In this document: positions 7,726 to 16,390 of the stretch, piece after piece
How the letters are laid out: the number at the start of each line of letters is the position of its first letter
How positions within the stretch are numbered: position 1 is the stretch's first letter
NCBI GenBank assembly: GCA_948441255.1
Contig: CAOJPS010000004.1
Location: 1 to 41,713, forward strand
Source: an uncultured Eubacteriaceae bacterium
GTDB lineage: Bacteria; Bacillota; Clostridia; Lachnospirales; CAG-274
Direction: 5' to 3'
Length of the DNA: 41,713 bases
Translations under genes and position numbers: made by a program
The notes under the pieces: generated by a model
Seen by the model: only the letters and a program-made list of their open reading frames with translations
Databases searched by the model: none
What the model was told of the DNA's origin: nothing

Positions 7726-8990
7726 TGAAAGTTTTGGTTGTCGGAGGAGGAGGAAGAGAACACGCTATTGTTCTTAAACTTAAAGAATCCAAAAAAATTG
7801 ACAAGATTTACTGCGCGCCGGGTAATGCCGGAATTTCACGTGACGCTCAGTGTGTTGATATTAAAGCTACAGATATTTTTGCTTTGGCTGATTTTGCTAA
7901 AAGCGAGAAAATTGATTTTACTGTTGTTGGAATGGATGACCCTCTTGTTATGGGTATTGTTGACGAGTTTGAAAAACAGGGGCTTAGAATTTTTGGCCCA
8001 AGAAAAAACGCTGCTATTATTGAGGGCAGCAAGGCTTTTTCAAAGGAACTTATGAAAAAATATAATATACCTACCGCTAAATATGAAACTTTTAGTGATT
8101 TTGAAAGCGCTTATTCTTACATAAAAGAAAATAAACTTCCTATTGTTGTGAAAGCTGACGGTCTTGCTCTTGGAAAAGGCGTTATTATATGCAATAGCCT
8201 TGAAGAAGCGAAAGCTGGTCTTAAACAAATTATGATTGATAAAAAGTTCGGGGAATCTGGAAGCAAGGTTGTTGTTGAGGAATTTTTGACGGGACCGGAA
8301 GTTTCAGTTTTGTCATTTTGTGATGGAACTACTCTTATTCCTATGGTTTCCGCTCAAGACCATAAACGTGCTTTTGACGGCGATGAGGGACTTAATACGG
8401 GAGGTATGGGAACTTTTTCTCCAAGCAGAATTTATACTGATGAAATCGCTGACGTATGTATGGAAAAAATATTTAAACCCACAGTTTCCGCGCTTAAAAA
8501 AGAGGGCAGGGAATTTAAGGGGATTATTTATTTTGGGCTTATGATTACAGACGATGGTCCTAAAGTTATAGAATATAACGCTAGATTTGGCGACCCCGAA
8601 ACACAAGTTATTTTACCTCGGCTTGAAAGCGATTTGCTTGAGGTTTTTGAGGCTTGCGTTGACGGAACTTTGGATAAAATAGAGGTTAAATGGAAAAATA
8701 ACGCTGCCGCTTGTGTTATTCTGGCTTCGGGAGGATATCCGGAAAGTTATGATAAGGGATTTCCTATTTATGGACTTGAAAATTGTGACAGGAGAGATGA
8801 TATTTTTGTTTATCACGCTGGAACGGCTTTAAAAGATAATGGTTTTGTTACAAACGGAGGACGTGTTCTTGGTATTACAGGTGTAGGAAAAAATCTTGAC
8901 GAGGCTATTAAGATTGCTTATCAGGGCGTTGATTTGGTAAGTTTTGATAAAATGCACTTTAGGCGTGATATAGGTGTAAAGAGGAGTTAA
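7725..8990 (+). CDS. purD: Phosphoribosylamine-glycine ligase (GAR synthetase)
   Basis: PurD joins phosphoribosylamine and glycine using ATP. The start is taken as the ATG at 7725, with AGGAG ten bases upstream, rather than the in-frame TTG just before it. The N-terminal signature [14 protein letters not shown] and YCAPGNAGI are present. ATP-grasp features follow: VVKADGLALGKGV near residue 144, VVEEFLTGPEVS near 187, NTGGMGTFSP near 226 and the metal-binding end YNARFGDPETQ near 287. Length, 421, is standard. It is the last gene of the purMND cluster. No hairpin terminator is obvious before the flagellar promoter 50 bases later, so some read-through is possible. Confidence 0.96.
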   Translation: MKVLVVGGGGREHAIVLKLKESKKIDKIYCAPGNAGISRDAQCVDIKATDIFALADFAKSEKIDFTVVGMDDPLVMGIVDEFEKQGLRIFGPRKNAAIIEGSKAFSKELMKKYNIPTAKYETFSDFESAYSYIKENKLPIVVKADGLALGKGVIICNSLEEAKAGLKQIMIDKKFGESGSKVVVEEFLTGPEVSVLSFCDGTTLIPMVSAQDHKRAFDGDEGLNTGGMGTFSPSRIYTDEIADVCMEKIFKPTVSALKKEGREFKGIIYFGLMITDDGPKVIEYNARFGDPETQVILPRLESDLLEVFEACVDGTLDKIEVKWKNNAAACVILASGGYPESYDKGFPIYGLENCDRRDDIFVYHAGTALKDNGFVTNGGRVLGITGVGKNLDEAIKIAYQGVDLVSFDKMHFRRDIGVKRS

Positions 8991-9017
8991 AAAGTTTAAT
9001 CTTATTGAAAAAATCTA

Positions 9018-9046
9018 TTTACTTTATACTTGAGTTTTGGTATAAT
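9018..9046 (+). promoter_or_regulatory. Promoter of the flagellar operon (extended -10, sigma-A type)
   Basis: TGGTATAAT (9038-9046) is a perfect extended -10. A partial -35, TTTACT, lies at 9018-9023 with 17-bp spacing. It sits 21 bases before the flgB start, leaving a very short leader, and is the only promoter-like site between purD and flgB. Confidence 0.65.
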
Positions 9047-9066
9047 TGTAAAGAAGGAGTGTTTCT

Positions 9067-9447
9067 ATGATTTTTGATAAAATGTTTACGCAAAACACTG
9101 TTCTGGAGTCCGCTTTGCAGGCTTCGGAATTTAAAAATCAAGTCATTCTTAACAATATGGCTAATGCCGATACCCCTAATTTTAAGGGCAGTGAGGTTGA
9201 GTTTCAAAGTGTTCTTGATAATGCTATAGAATCCTCTAAAATTAACGGAAAACTTGATATGAGTTCTGTTTTGCCCGCTGTTAAAAAGCAACATTATGGC
9301 TATACGGTGAGAATTGACGAAAACAATGTTGATATTGAGTCTGAAATGGTTAAATTTTATAAAAATTCAGCAATGTACGATGTCATCGCTAATGCCGCGA
9401 TTAGTAATAATAACAGGCTTAATACAGTTTTAACCAATCTTAAATAA
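9067..9447 (+). CDS. flgB: Flagellar basal-body rod protein FlgB
   Basis: FlgB is the proximal rod subunit, exported by the flagellar type III system. Its 126 residues match the family length. The N-terminal rod motif NNMANADTPNFKGSEVEF near residues 30-47 is diagnostic, and the C-terminal amphipathic segment AMYDVIANAAISNNNRLN is typical. It is the first gene of the operon, preceded by AAGGAGTG. Confidence 0.95.
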   Translation: MIFDKMFTQNTVLESALQASEFKNQVILNNMANADTPNFKGSEVEFQSVLDNAIESSKINGKLDMSSVLPAVKKQHYGYTVRIDENNVDIESEMVKFYKNSAMYDVIANAAISNNNRLNTVLTNLK

Positions 9448-9468
9448 TTTTAGAGAGAAGGAATTTTT

Positions 9469-9909
9469 ATGTCATTTTTTGGCTCTTTGGATACAAGCGC
9501 TTCGGCGCTTACCGCACAAAGACTTAGAATGGATGTTATTAGTCAGAATATGGCTAACGTTGACACAACAAGGACAGAATCTGGCGAGCCTTATAAAAGA
9601 AAGGTTGTTTTATTTCAGGAAATAGGTTCTAAGTCTTCTTTTGCTCATTATTTGGGTAAGGCTATGGACTCGGATGTTGGAAAAGGCGTTAGGGTTACAC
9701 GCGTGGTGAACGATGAAACGCCTGGAAGCCGTTTTTATGACCCTACTCATCCGGATGCTGACGAGGACGGCTATGTTACAAATTCTAATGTAAATATTGT
9801 TGAGGAAATGGTTAATATGATTTCTGCCAGCCGTTCTTATGAAGCAAATATTACCGCTATTAATACCACGAAATCCATGATTGCGAAAACACTTGAAATT
9901 GGTAAGTAG
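9469..9909 (+). CDS. flgC: Flagellar basal-body rod protein FlgC
   Basis: FlgC is a proximal rod subunit polymerising on FlgB. The 146-residue protein has the N-terminal ASALTAQRLRMDVISQNMAN motif and the C-terminal motif VNIVEEMVNMISASRSYEAN of rod/hook proteins. The context, flgB upstream and fliE downstream, fixes the assignment. The RBS GAGAAGGA lies just upstream. Confidence 0.96.
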   Translation: MSFFGSLDTSASALTAQRLRMDVISQNMANVDTTRTESGEPYKRKVVLFQEIGSKSSFAHYLGKAMDSDVGKGVRVTRVVNDETPGSRFYDPTHPDADEDGYVTNSNVNIVEEMVNMISASRSYEANITAINTTKSMIAKTLEIGK

Positions 9910-9937
9910 AAATTGTTAAAACCGGAGGAGTGAAATT

Positions 9938-10252
9938 ATGAAAACAGATACAAACTTATTTCAAATTCAAAAACTTACGCTTGATGATTTTAACGGCGGC
10001 AGTTCTGTACAAAAAAGCGGCGGTGATGGTTTTGAAACTTTTTTTGACGCAGCTATGGGTTTATATAACGAAACGAATGTTTATCAGCTTGAGGCTGAAC
10101 AGATGCAGATTGACTATGTTACGGGAAAGACAGATGATATAATCGCTCTTAATATGGCGCAAAGCAGAGCTACTTCGGCGCTTCAGTTTACCACACAGGT
10201 TACAAGCAAAGTCTTAAACGCTTATCAGGAAATTATGCGTATGCAGATTTAA
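9938..10252 (+). CDS. fliE: Flagellar hook-basal body protein FliE
   Basis: FliE links the MS ring to the rod. The 104-residue protein has the family C-terminal half, including QLEAEQMQIDYVTGKTDD and MRMQI at the extreme end. The N-terminal half is variable, as usual. It follows GGAGGAG and lies between flgC and fliF in the standard order. Confidence 0.93.
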   Translation: MKTDTNLFQIQKLTLDDFNGGSSVQKSGGDGFETFFDAAMGLYNETNVYQLEAEQMQIDYVTGKTDDIIALNMAQSRATSALQFTTQVTSKVLNAYQEIMRMQI

Positions 10253-10296
10253 TTAAGTTTTTTATTTAAAGTATACGCATAAGAGAGGTGAAATAA

Positions 10297-11907
10297 GTGC
10301 AGGAGAAAATTCAGAAATATAGGACTCAGCTTTCAGAAAAGTGGAATGACGCTGAAACAAGTACGAAGGTTAAATTTGTCGCCGTTGCGGTTTGCCTTGT
10401 TATTGCTATTGGCTTAACTATATATTTTACAACAAGACCAAACTGGGTCGTTTTTGAGTCTAACGCCGATATTCAAACTATTGGCAAAATTCAGAACGCT
10501 TTTGACGAGGCGGGAATTGATAATCAAATTACAAAAAATGGTACCGCTATTGAAGTTAAACAGGAAGATGTCAACAGAGCTAAGGTACATATTGCTGAAC
10601 AAAATATTACAGATACGGGATTTACGTTTGATGACGCCCTTAATGCTAATAATATGGGTTTATCGGAATCAGATAAGGACCAGATATATTTAAGAGCTTA
10701 TGAAAATGATATTGAAAATCAAATTAAATCTGTTGATGGAGTGGAATCTGCTAAAGTAAAACTCGTTCTTCCAAATGATGATGTTTTTTTTGAGAGTGAT
10801 AAAAAAGATGCCAGCGCTGGCATTACTCTTTATACAAGTAAAGAACTTTCTAAAGAACAGGCTGTTTCTATCGCAAGACTTGCGGCTATGAGTGTGGACG
10901 GTCTTAAAATGGAAAATATTGAAATTGTTGACCAAAACGCTAATAGTCTTTATTCAGGCGCGGTTGTTAACGCTGGAGGATATTCCTCTAAAAGTGAGAT
11001 TGAACAACAGAAGAAAAAAGAAATTGAGCTTAAAATAAGAAGCGCTTTATCTCAGTTATACAATGAAATTAATATAATATCAAATCTTAAAATGGACTGG
11101 GATAAAAAACAACAGAAAAATACAACTTATACACCGCCTATTAATGATTCTTCTGTGGGTGTGCCAAGCAAAACTACGGAGGAGGAAGAAGAAGTTTTAA
11201 ATGGTACGCCGGAAGACGCGCCAGGTACTGATACTAATGATGAGAATCCTCCTAATTATGCTATTGGCGAAGGCGGAAATTCTTCTTATTCGGCCACAAA
11301 AAGGGCTAATGATTATTTGTATAATAAAGAAGAAGTTGTTATTGACATTGACGGAGGAGAACTTGTTCCTGATGAGTCTTCTATTGCCGTTTATGTTTAC
11401 AGAAACAGAGAATACAAAGAGGCTGACCTTATTAATTCTGGTCAAATTAATGAGGATAATACTTGGGAGAGTTTTAAAGAACAAAATTCAGCCGAAATTA
11501 AAATGGATATTGACCAAGATGTAATTGACTCTTTGAGAGTTGGTACGGGTATTGAAAATCTGACGGTTATTGGATATGAAAAACCTGTATTTATTGACGC
11601 TGTTGAGGAATCTGTCGCTATTGAACAGATTGTTATGCTTGTTATACTTGCTATCTTGCTTATTCTTCTTGCTTTCGGACTTATTAAGAAAACTCATCCT
11701 GATGAGGTTGAGGAAGTTGAGCCGGAGCTTTCTGTTGAGGATTTGCTTGTAAGTACACAGCTTGAGGACGAAAAAGAAGAAATGCTTGCTGAAATTGATA
11801 CAAGTGTTGAATCAGAGTACAAGAAGCAGATTGAGAAATTTGTTGGTGAGAAGCCGGAGGCGGTTGCTCAGCTTCTTAGAAACTGGCTTAGTGATGAATG
11901 GGAGTGA
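10297..11907 (+). CDS. fliF: Flagellar MS-ring protein FliF
   Basis: FliF forms the membrane MS ring on which rod, export gate and C-ring are built. The GTG start follows AGAGAGGTG. The first membrane helix is at about residues 26-45 (FVAVAVCLVIAIGLTIYF). A YscJ-like periplasmic domain follows, with VDGVESAKVKLVLP near 145-158. A low-complexity acidic loop with TTEEEEEVLNG is at about 288-300, and a second helix is near 445-465. The cytoplasmic C-terminus, rich in acidic residues and ending AQLLRNWLSDEWE, is the FliG-binding tail. At 536 residues it is full length. Six bases separate it from fliG. Confidence 0.96.
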   Translation: MQEKIQKYRTQLSEKWNDAETSTKVKFVAVAVCLVIAIGLTIYFTTRPNWVVFESNADIQTIGKIQNAFDEAGIDNQITKNGTAIEVKQEDVNRAKVHIAEQNITDTGFTFDDALNANNMGLSESDKDQIYLRAYENDIENQIKSVDGVESAKVKLVLPNDDVFFESDKKDASAGITLYTSKELSKEQAVSIARLAAMSVDGLKMENIEIVDQNANSLYSGAVVNAGGYSSKSEIEQQKKKEIELKIRSALSQLYNEINIISNLKMDWDKKQQKNTTYTPPINDSSVGVPSKTTEEEEEVLNGTPEDAPGTDTNDENPPNYAIGEGGNSSYSATKRANDYLYNKEEVVIDIDGGELVPDESSIAVYVYRNREYKEADLINSGQINEDNTWESFKEQNSAEIKMDIDQDVIDSLRVGTGIENLTVIGYEKPVFIDAVEESVAIEQIVMLVILAILLILLAFGLIKKTHPDEVEEVEPELSVEDLLVSTQLEDEKEEMLAEIDTSVESEYKKQIEKFVGEKPEAVAQLLRNWLSDEWE

Positions 11908-11913
11908 TGACGG

Positions 11914-12930
11914 ATGCCTATACCTTATGAGGAATATACGGGAAAAGAAAAAGCCGCTATGCTTTTGATTACGCTGGGGCCTGAAAAATCCTCGGATATT
12001 TTTAAATATCTGAAAGATGAGGAAATAGAGACTCTTACTTTGGAAATAGCCAATATCGCTACGGTTCTTCCTGATATTAAAGAAAAAGTTCTTGAAGAAT
12101 TTTATCAAATTTGTATTGCTCAGCAATATATTACAGAGGGCGGTATTTCTTACGCTAAACAAATTCTTGAAAAGGCTCTTGGTCAGGATAAGGCTTATGA
12201 GATTATTAATAAGCTTACCGTTTCTTTGCAGGTTCGTCCTTTTGATTTTATCCGAAAAGACGATGTGAGCCAAGTTATTAACTTTATACAAAATGAACAT
12301 CCTCAGACTATCGCTCTTGTATTATCATATTTGAAACCAGCTCAGGCCGCTCAGATAATTTCTTCTCTTAACGCTGATAAGCAGGCTGATGTTGCTAGAA
12401 GAATAGCTATGATGGACAGAACAAGCCCAGATGTTATTAAAGAGGTTGAGTCTGCTTTGGAAAAGAAACTTTCTTCTCTTATGACTACTGACTATGCTGA
12501 TGTCGGCGGTGTTGACGCTATCGTTGAGATACTTAATTCTGTTGACAGAGCGACAGAGAAAAATATTATGGAAAGTCTTGAAACTGATTATCTTGAGCTT
12601 TCTGAAGAAATTAAGAAGAAAATGTTTGTATTTGAGGATATTCTTACTATGGATAATCGTTCTATTCAGACTGTTCTTCGTCAGGATATTGACCAGAAAG
12701 AACTTGCTATTGCTCTTAAAGGCTCTAGTGAGGAAGTTCAGGAGATTATTTTCCAGAACCTTTCAAAACGTCTTGCCGCTATGATTAAAGAGGATATGGA
12801 AATTATGGGGCCTGTTCGTAAATCTGATGTTGAGGAGGCTCAGCAGAAGATTGTTAATATTATAAGAAGGCTTCAAGAGTCGGGTGAGATTATTATTGCA
12901 AGAGGCGGAGGCGACGAGATAATTGTCTAA
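11914..12930 (+). CDS. fliG: Flagellar motor switch protein FliG
   Basis: FliG is the C-ring protein that meets MotA and generates torque. The protein has 338 residues. Features include KAAMLLITLGPEKSSDIFK at the N-terminus, the EHPQ motif in NEHPQTIALVLSYL at about residues 127-140, and the C-terminal torque-helix region DIDQKELAIALKGSSEEVQ near 260-278 followed by NLSKRLAAMIKEDMEIMGPV. The start has GGGAG nine bases upstream. The last eight bases overlap the fliH frame. Confidence 0.97.
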   Translation: MPIPYEEYTGKEKAAMLLITLGPEKSSDIFKYLKDEEIETLTLEIANIATVLPDIKEKVLEEFYQICIAQQYITEGGISYAKQILEKALGQDKAYEIINKLTVSLQVRPFDFIRKDDVSQVINFIQNEHPQTIALVLSYLKPAQAAQIISSLNADKQADVARRIAMMDRTSPDVIKEVESALEKKLSSLMTTDYADVGGVDAIVEILNSVDRATEKNIMESLETDYLELSEEIKKKMFVFEDILTMDNRSIQTVLRQDIDQKELAIALKGSSEEVQEIIFQNLSKRLAAMIKEDMEIMGPVRKSDVEEAQQKIVNIIRRLQESGEIIIARGGGDEIIV

Positions 12931-13753
12931 GATTTTAAAAGCTAATTTTATACGTGTTGACAGTGATAATAAAATTAATATTGAAGTTCCTAATTTTAAG
13001 TCTAAATCTATTAATCAGCAGGAAACTTTTCAAAAGGTTAATCACGAGATTGATTTTGAGGATTTTGATGAACTTTCATTAACAGATGATTTTGATGATG
13101 ATTTTGACAGTGATTTTGATTTGAATGACGGTTTTATAAACAATAATTCTGCTCTTGAGAACGCTAACGATGAGGCTAATAAAATTATAGACAACGCTAA
13201 TTATCAAGCTGAAAATATTATTAATGACGCTTTGCAAAAAGCGGAACTTCAAAAAGAAGAAATTTTTGAAAATGCTCGTAATGAAGGCTATGAGGCTGGT
13301 ATTGCTGAAGCTGAAGAAGAAATGGCGGCTTTAAGAGAAGAAGCTAAACAAACTCTTGAAGACGCTTTAAATCAGAGGGAGGAAATTATTAACAATATTG
13401 AGGGCGATATGGTTGAAGTTATCGTTAATGTTGTTGATAAACTTCTTTCAAAAACTCTTGATTTGGATAAAAGTATTATTCTTAATCTTGTAAGACAAGG
13501 ATTATCTCAGACAACTATTAGCGGGGAAGTGTTTATTCGGGTTTCTGAGAGTGATTATGAAATTGTGGTTAATAATAAAGACAGTTTCCTTAATTTTGTC
13601 GACAGTAATACCACTATTGAGGTTGTTAAGGATTTTTCTTTTGATAAGGGCGACTGTGTTATTGAAACGCCATTTGGAAATATTGACTGTAGTTTAAGTC
13701 AGCAGTTTGAGGGGCTTAAAAATAGTTTGTACTATATTTTGGGAAATGGGTGA
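12923..13753 (+). CDS. fliH: Flagellar assembly protein FliH
   Basis: FliH holds the FliI ATPase and docks it to the export apparatus. Recognition rests on position and architecture. There is an unusually acidic Asp/Phe-rich stretch at about residues 46-73 (FDDDFDSDFDLNDG), then a long Ala/Glu coiled coil at about 80-155, then a C-terminal FliH/YscL-like domain with LLSKTLDLDKSIILNLVRQGL. The TTG start lies within the end of fliG, after GGAGG at a somewhat long spacing. The stop overlaps the fliI GTG (GTGA). Confidence 0.85.
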   Translation: MSKILKANFIRVDSDNKINIEVPNFKSKSINQQETFQKVNHEIDFEDFDELSLTDDFDDDFDSDFDLNDGFINNNSALENANDEANKIIDNANYQAENIINDALQKAELQKEEIFENARNEGYEAGIAEAEEEMAALREEAKQTLEDALNQREEIINNIEGDMVEVIVNVVDKLLSKTLDLDKSIILNLVRQGLSQTTISGEVFIRVSESDYEIVVNNKDSFLNFVDSNTTIEVVKDFSFDKGDCVIETPFGNIDCSLSQQFEGLKNSLYYILGNG

Positions 13754-15072
13754 AACGATTGAATGCTATTGATATTTCAAAATATAATTCTGTTTTAGAA
13801 AAAGTTTATATTAAAAAGCTCGGCAGGGTTTCTCAGGTTGTCGGACTTACTATTGAATCAATCGGGCCAGTTGTAAGCGTTGGCTGCAGCTGTTATATAA
13901 AAGCTAATAAATATAGTAAACCTATTTTGGCCGAGGTTGTTGGTTTTAAGGAAAACAAAATATTGCTGATGCCTCTTGGCAGCATGGATGGGATTGGTCC
14001 CGGAAGTGTTGTTGAGGCATCGGAAAAACCTCTTTCTGTTAAGGTTGGGTATGCTCTTTTAGGAAGGGTTTTGGATGGTTTGGGCAATCCTATGGATAAT
14101 AAAGGCCCTTTGAACTGCTCTAAAGAATATCCTACAAGCAATACTCCTCCTGACCCTTTGAAAAGGCGCAGAATTAAAGATATTCTTCCACTTGGCGTTA
14201 AACCTATAGACGGTCTTTTGACTGTTGGGAAGGGTCAGCGTATTGGTATTTTTGCCGGAAGCGGTGTTGGTAAAAGTACTCTGATGGGTATGATTGCCAG
14301 GAATACAAAGGCTGATATTAACGTTATCGCTCTGATTGGAGAACGAGGCAGAGAGGTTAGAGAGTTTATTGAGAAAGACTTGGGGGAAGAAGGACTTAAA
14401 AGGTCGGTGCTTGTTATTGCTACTTCTGACCAGCCGGCTCTTGTAAGACTTAAGGCGGCTCAAGTCGCTACATCTATTGCTGAATATTTCAGAGAAGAAG
14501 GCAATGACGTTTTGTTGCTTATGGATTCGCTTACAAGATATGCTATGGCACAAAGAGAAGTTGGGCTCGCGACCGGCGAACCGCCTGTTTCAAGAGGATA
14601 TACACCATCGGTATTTTCGGTTATGCCTAAATTGCTTGAAAGAGCGGGGACTTCTGATAAGGGTTCTATAACAGGGCTTTATACTGTTTTGGTAGATGGC
14701 GACGACTTGACTGAACCCGTTACTGATACGGCAAGAGGTATTCTTGACGGACATATTGTTCTCTCTAGAAAACTTGCTAATAAAAACCATTATCCCGCTA
14801 TTGATGTATTGGCAAGTGTATCTCGTGTTATGAGCGATATTGTTACCGCGGAGCATAAAAAAACCGCTTTTGAGGTAAAAAAGACTATGGCTGTCTATTC
14901 AGACGCTGAAGACCTTATAAATATTGGCGCTTATGTTAGAGGAAGTAACCCGGAAATTGACTATGCTATTGAAAAACACCCTGCTGTTATAGATTTTTTG
15001 ACACAAAGCACTGACTCGAAATTTGAGTTTGACCAGGTTTTAAATCAAATGTTTGGAATTACGGGAGCGTGA
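13750..15072 (+). CDS. fliI: Flagellum-specific ATPase FliI
   Basis: FliI is the hexameric export ATPase, related to F1-beta. Walker A is GIFAGSGVGKSTL at about residues 173-185; Walker B is in DVLLLMDSLTRYAMAQRE near 250; and the export-ATPase signature GYTPSVFSVMPKLLERAG follows near 284. The GTG start overlaps the fliH stop; an alternative TTG at 13759 cannot be excluded. At 440 residues it is normal. Confidence 0.97.
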   Translation: MKRLNAIDISKYNSVLEKVYIKKLGRVSQVVGLTIESIGPVVSVGCSCYIKANKYSKPILAEVVGFKENKILLMPLGSMDGIGPGSVVEASEKPLSVKVGYALLGRVLDGLGNPMDNKGPLNCSKEYPTSNTPPDPLKRRRIKDILPLGVKPIDGLLTVGKGQRIGIFAGSGVGKSTLMGMIARNTKADINVIALIGERGREVREFIEKDLGEEGLKRSVLVIATSDQPALVRLKAAQVATSIAEYFREEGNDVLLLMDSLTRYAMAQREVGLATGEPPVSRGYTPSVFSVMPKLLERAGTSDKGSITGLYTVLVDGDDLTEPVTDTARGILDGHIVLSRKLANKNHYPAIDVLASVSRVMSDIVTAEHKKTAFEVKKTMAVYSDAEDLINIGAYVRGSNPEIDYAIEKHPAVIDFLTQSTDSKFEFDQVLNQMFGITGA

Positions 15073-15077
15073 TTTGA

Positions 15078-15518
15078 TTGGCGGGATTTAAGTTTAGAAT
15101 GCAAAGTTTTTTGGGAGTTAAAGAAAAAATTGAAGACCAAAAAAAGCTTGAATATGGAAAGGCTTTGAAAAAACTTGATGATGAAAAAAATTTGCTGAAG
15201 GAACTTTGTGACAAAAAGGAAAATTTAATTTATTCTATTAGAAACAGTATTCATTCTGGTATTAGGTCAGAGGAACTGAGAAGATATAATTCTTTTTTGG
15301 ATTACATAAAAAGGAAAATTGAAGACCAAAAAAATGTTGTTAAAAAGGCGGAGGAGTTTGCCGAAAATAAAAGACTTGAACTTGTTGAGGCTATGAAAGA
15401 AAGAAAAATGCTTGACGTTATTAAGGAAAATGACAAGATTGAGTATAACAAAGAGCAGCTTCTGAAAGAACAGAAGATTGTTGATGAAATTGTAAGCTAT
15501 CAATATAATAACGCTTGA
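15078..15518 (+). CDS. fliJ: Flagellar export chaperone FliJ
   Basis: FliJ is a small coiled-coil protein that resembles the ATP-synthase gamma stalk and couples FliI to the export gate. The 146-residue product is almost entirely charged helix with heptad character. It has the family-type start FKFRMQSFLGVKEKIEDQKK and lies directly after fliI. The TTG start follows GGGAGCG. It is followed by ylxF in the same order as in Bacillus. Confidence 0.87.
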   Translation: MAGFKFRMQSFLGVKEKIEDQKKLEYGKALKKLDDEKNLLKELCDKKENLIYSIRNSIHSGIRSEELRRYNSFLDYIKRKIEDQKNVVKKAEEFAENKRLELVEAMKERKMLDVIKENDKIEYNKEQLLKEQKIVDEIVSYQYNNA

Positions 15519-15553
15519 TTTACAGTAAAAGTTATGTACGGGAGGTTGCAGAA

Positions 15554-16366
15554 ATGGCAGCTAAAACCAAGGTTAATGAAAATGATGTTTCCATTCCTGA
15601 AAATGAAAACGTTAATATAGATAAGGCTGAAAAAAAGGCCGAAAAGAAAAAAGATAAGAAAAAGGATAAAAAGAAAGGAAAAGGAAGAGGTAAATGGATT
15701 TTCCTTTTGATAGTGCTGGTTCTTATTGGCTGTATTGTTTTTGAGTTTGCCACGAACTTTTTTGGGTTGAGAGAAGATTATTTTTATCCGGCATTGAGAA
15801 ATGTTCCGGTTGTTAAAGACTGGATTCCTGCTGAAGAAGGCGGAGAAGAAGATGAATACAGCGGTTTGACCAAAGAACAGCTTATTGTTCAAAATAAAAA
15901 ACTTGAGGCGGAAAAAAAGGCTCTTGAGGAAGATAAAGAAAATTTGTCAAAGCGAATTTCTGATAATGACGCGGAAATGACAAGGCTTAAAGAAATAGAG
16001 GCTCAGCAGGTTCAATTTAAAAATGATAAAGAGGCTTTTGACAGGATGATTGCTGAAAATGACCCTAACGCTTACAGCGCTTATTATGAGAGTGTTTATC
16101 CTGAAAACGCTGACGCTATTTATAAAGAGGTTGTTGCTCAGCAGGCGGTTGATAAGGAATTAAAAAAATATGTGCAGACATTTGAGAATATGAAAAAAGA
16201 TGCCGCCGCTAAGGTTCTTGAGGAAATGATTGGAACCGATATGGATTTGGTTGTTCGTATACTTAATAATATAAGCCCTGAACAAAGGGGCGCTATACTT
16301 GGTGCTATGGAGTCTGAAAATGCCGCTGCCGCGGCAAAGCAAATGGCGCCGGAAGAACAACAATAA
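15554..16366 (+). CDS. ylxF: MotE/YlxF-like flagellar membrane protein
   Basis: The frame is open from 15515, but the ATG at 15554 follows GGGAGGT at ideal spacing and is preferred. The N-terminus is highly basic (KKDKKKDKKK near residues 31-40), followed by one membrane helix at about 48-70. A long coiled coil (about 105-160) follows, then a C-terminal MgtE-N/FliG-like segment with KVLEEMIGTDMDLVVRILNN. This layout fits the MotE family (B. subtilis YlxF position, between fliJ and fliK). MotE-type proteins assist stator components in some bacteria; the role here is not known. Confidence 0.8.
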   Translation: MAAKTKVNENDVSIPENENVNIDKAEKKAEKKKDKKKDKKKGKGRGKWIFLLIVLVLIGCIVFEFATNFFGLREDYFYPALRNVPVVKDWIPAEEGGEEDEYSGLTKEQLIVQNKKLEAEKKALEEDKENLSKRISDNDAEMTRLKEIEAQQVQFKNDKEAFDRMIAENDPNAYSAYYESVYPENADAIYKEVVAQQAVDKELKKYVQTFENMKKDAAAKVLEEMIGTDMDLVVRILNNISPEQRGAILGAMESENAAAAAKQMAPEEQQ

Positions 16367-16390
16367 TTTTTTTAAGGAGGTGAAAGAAAA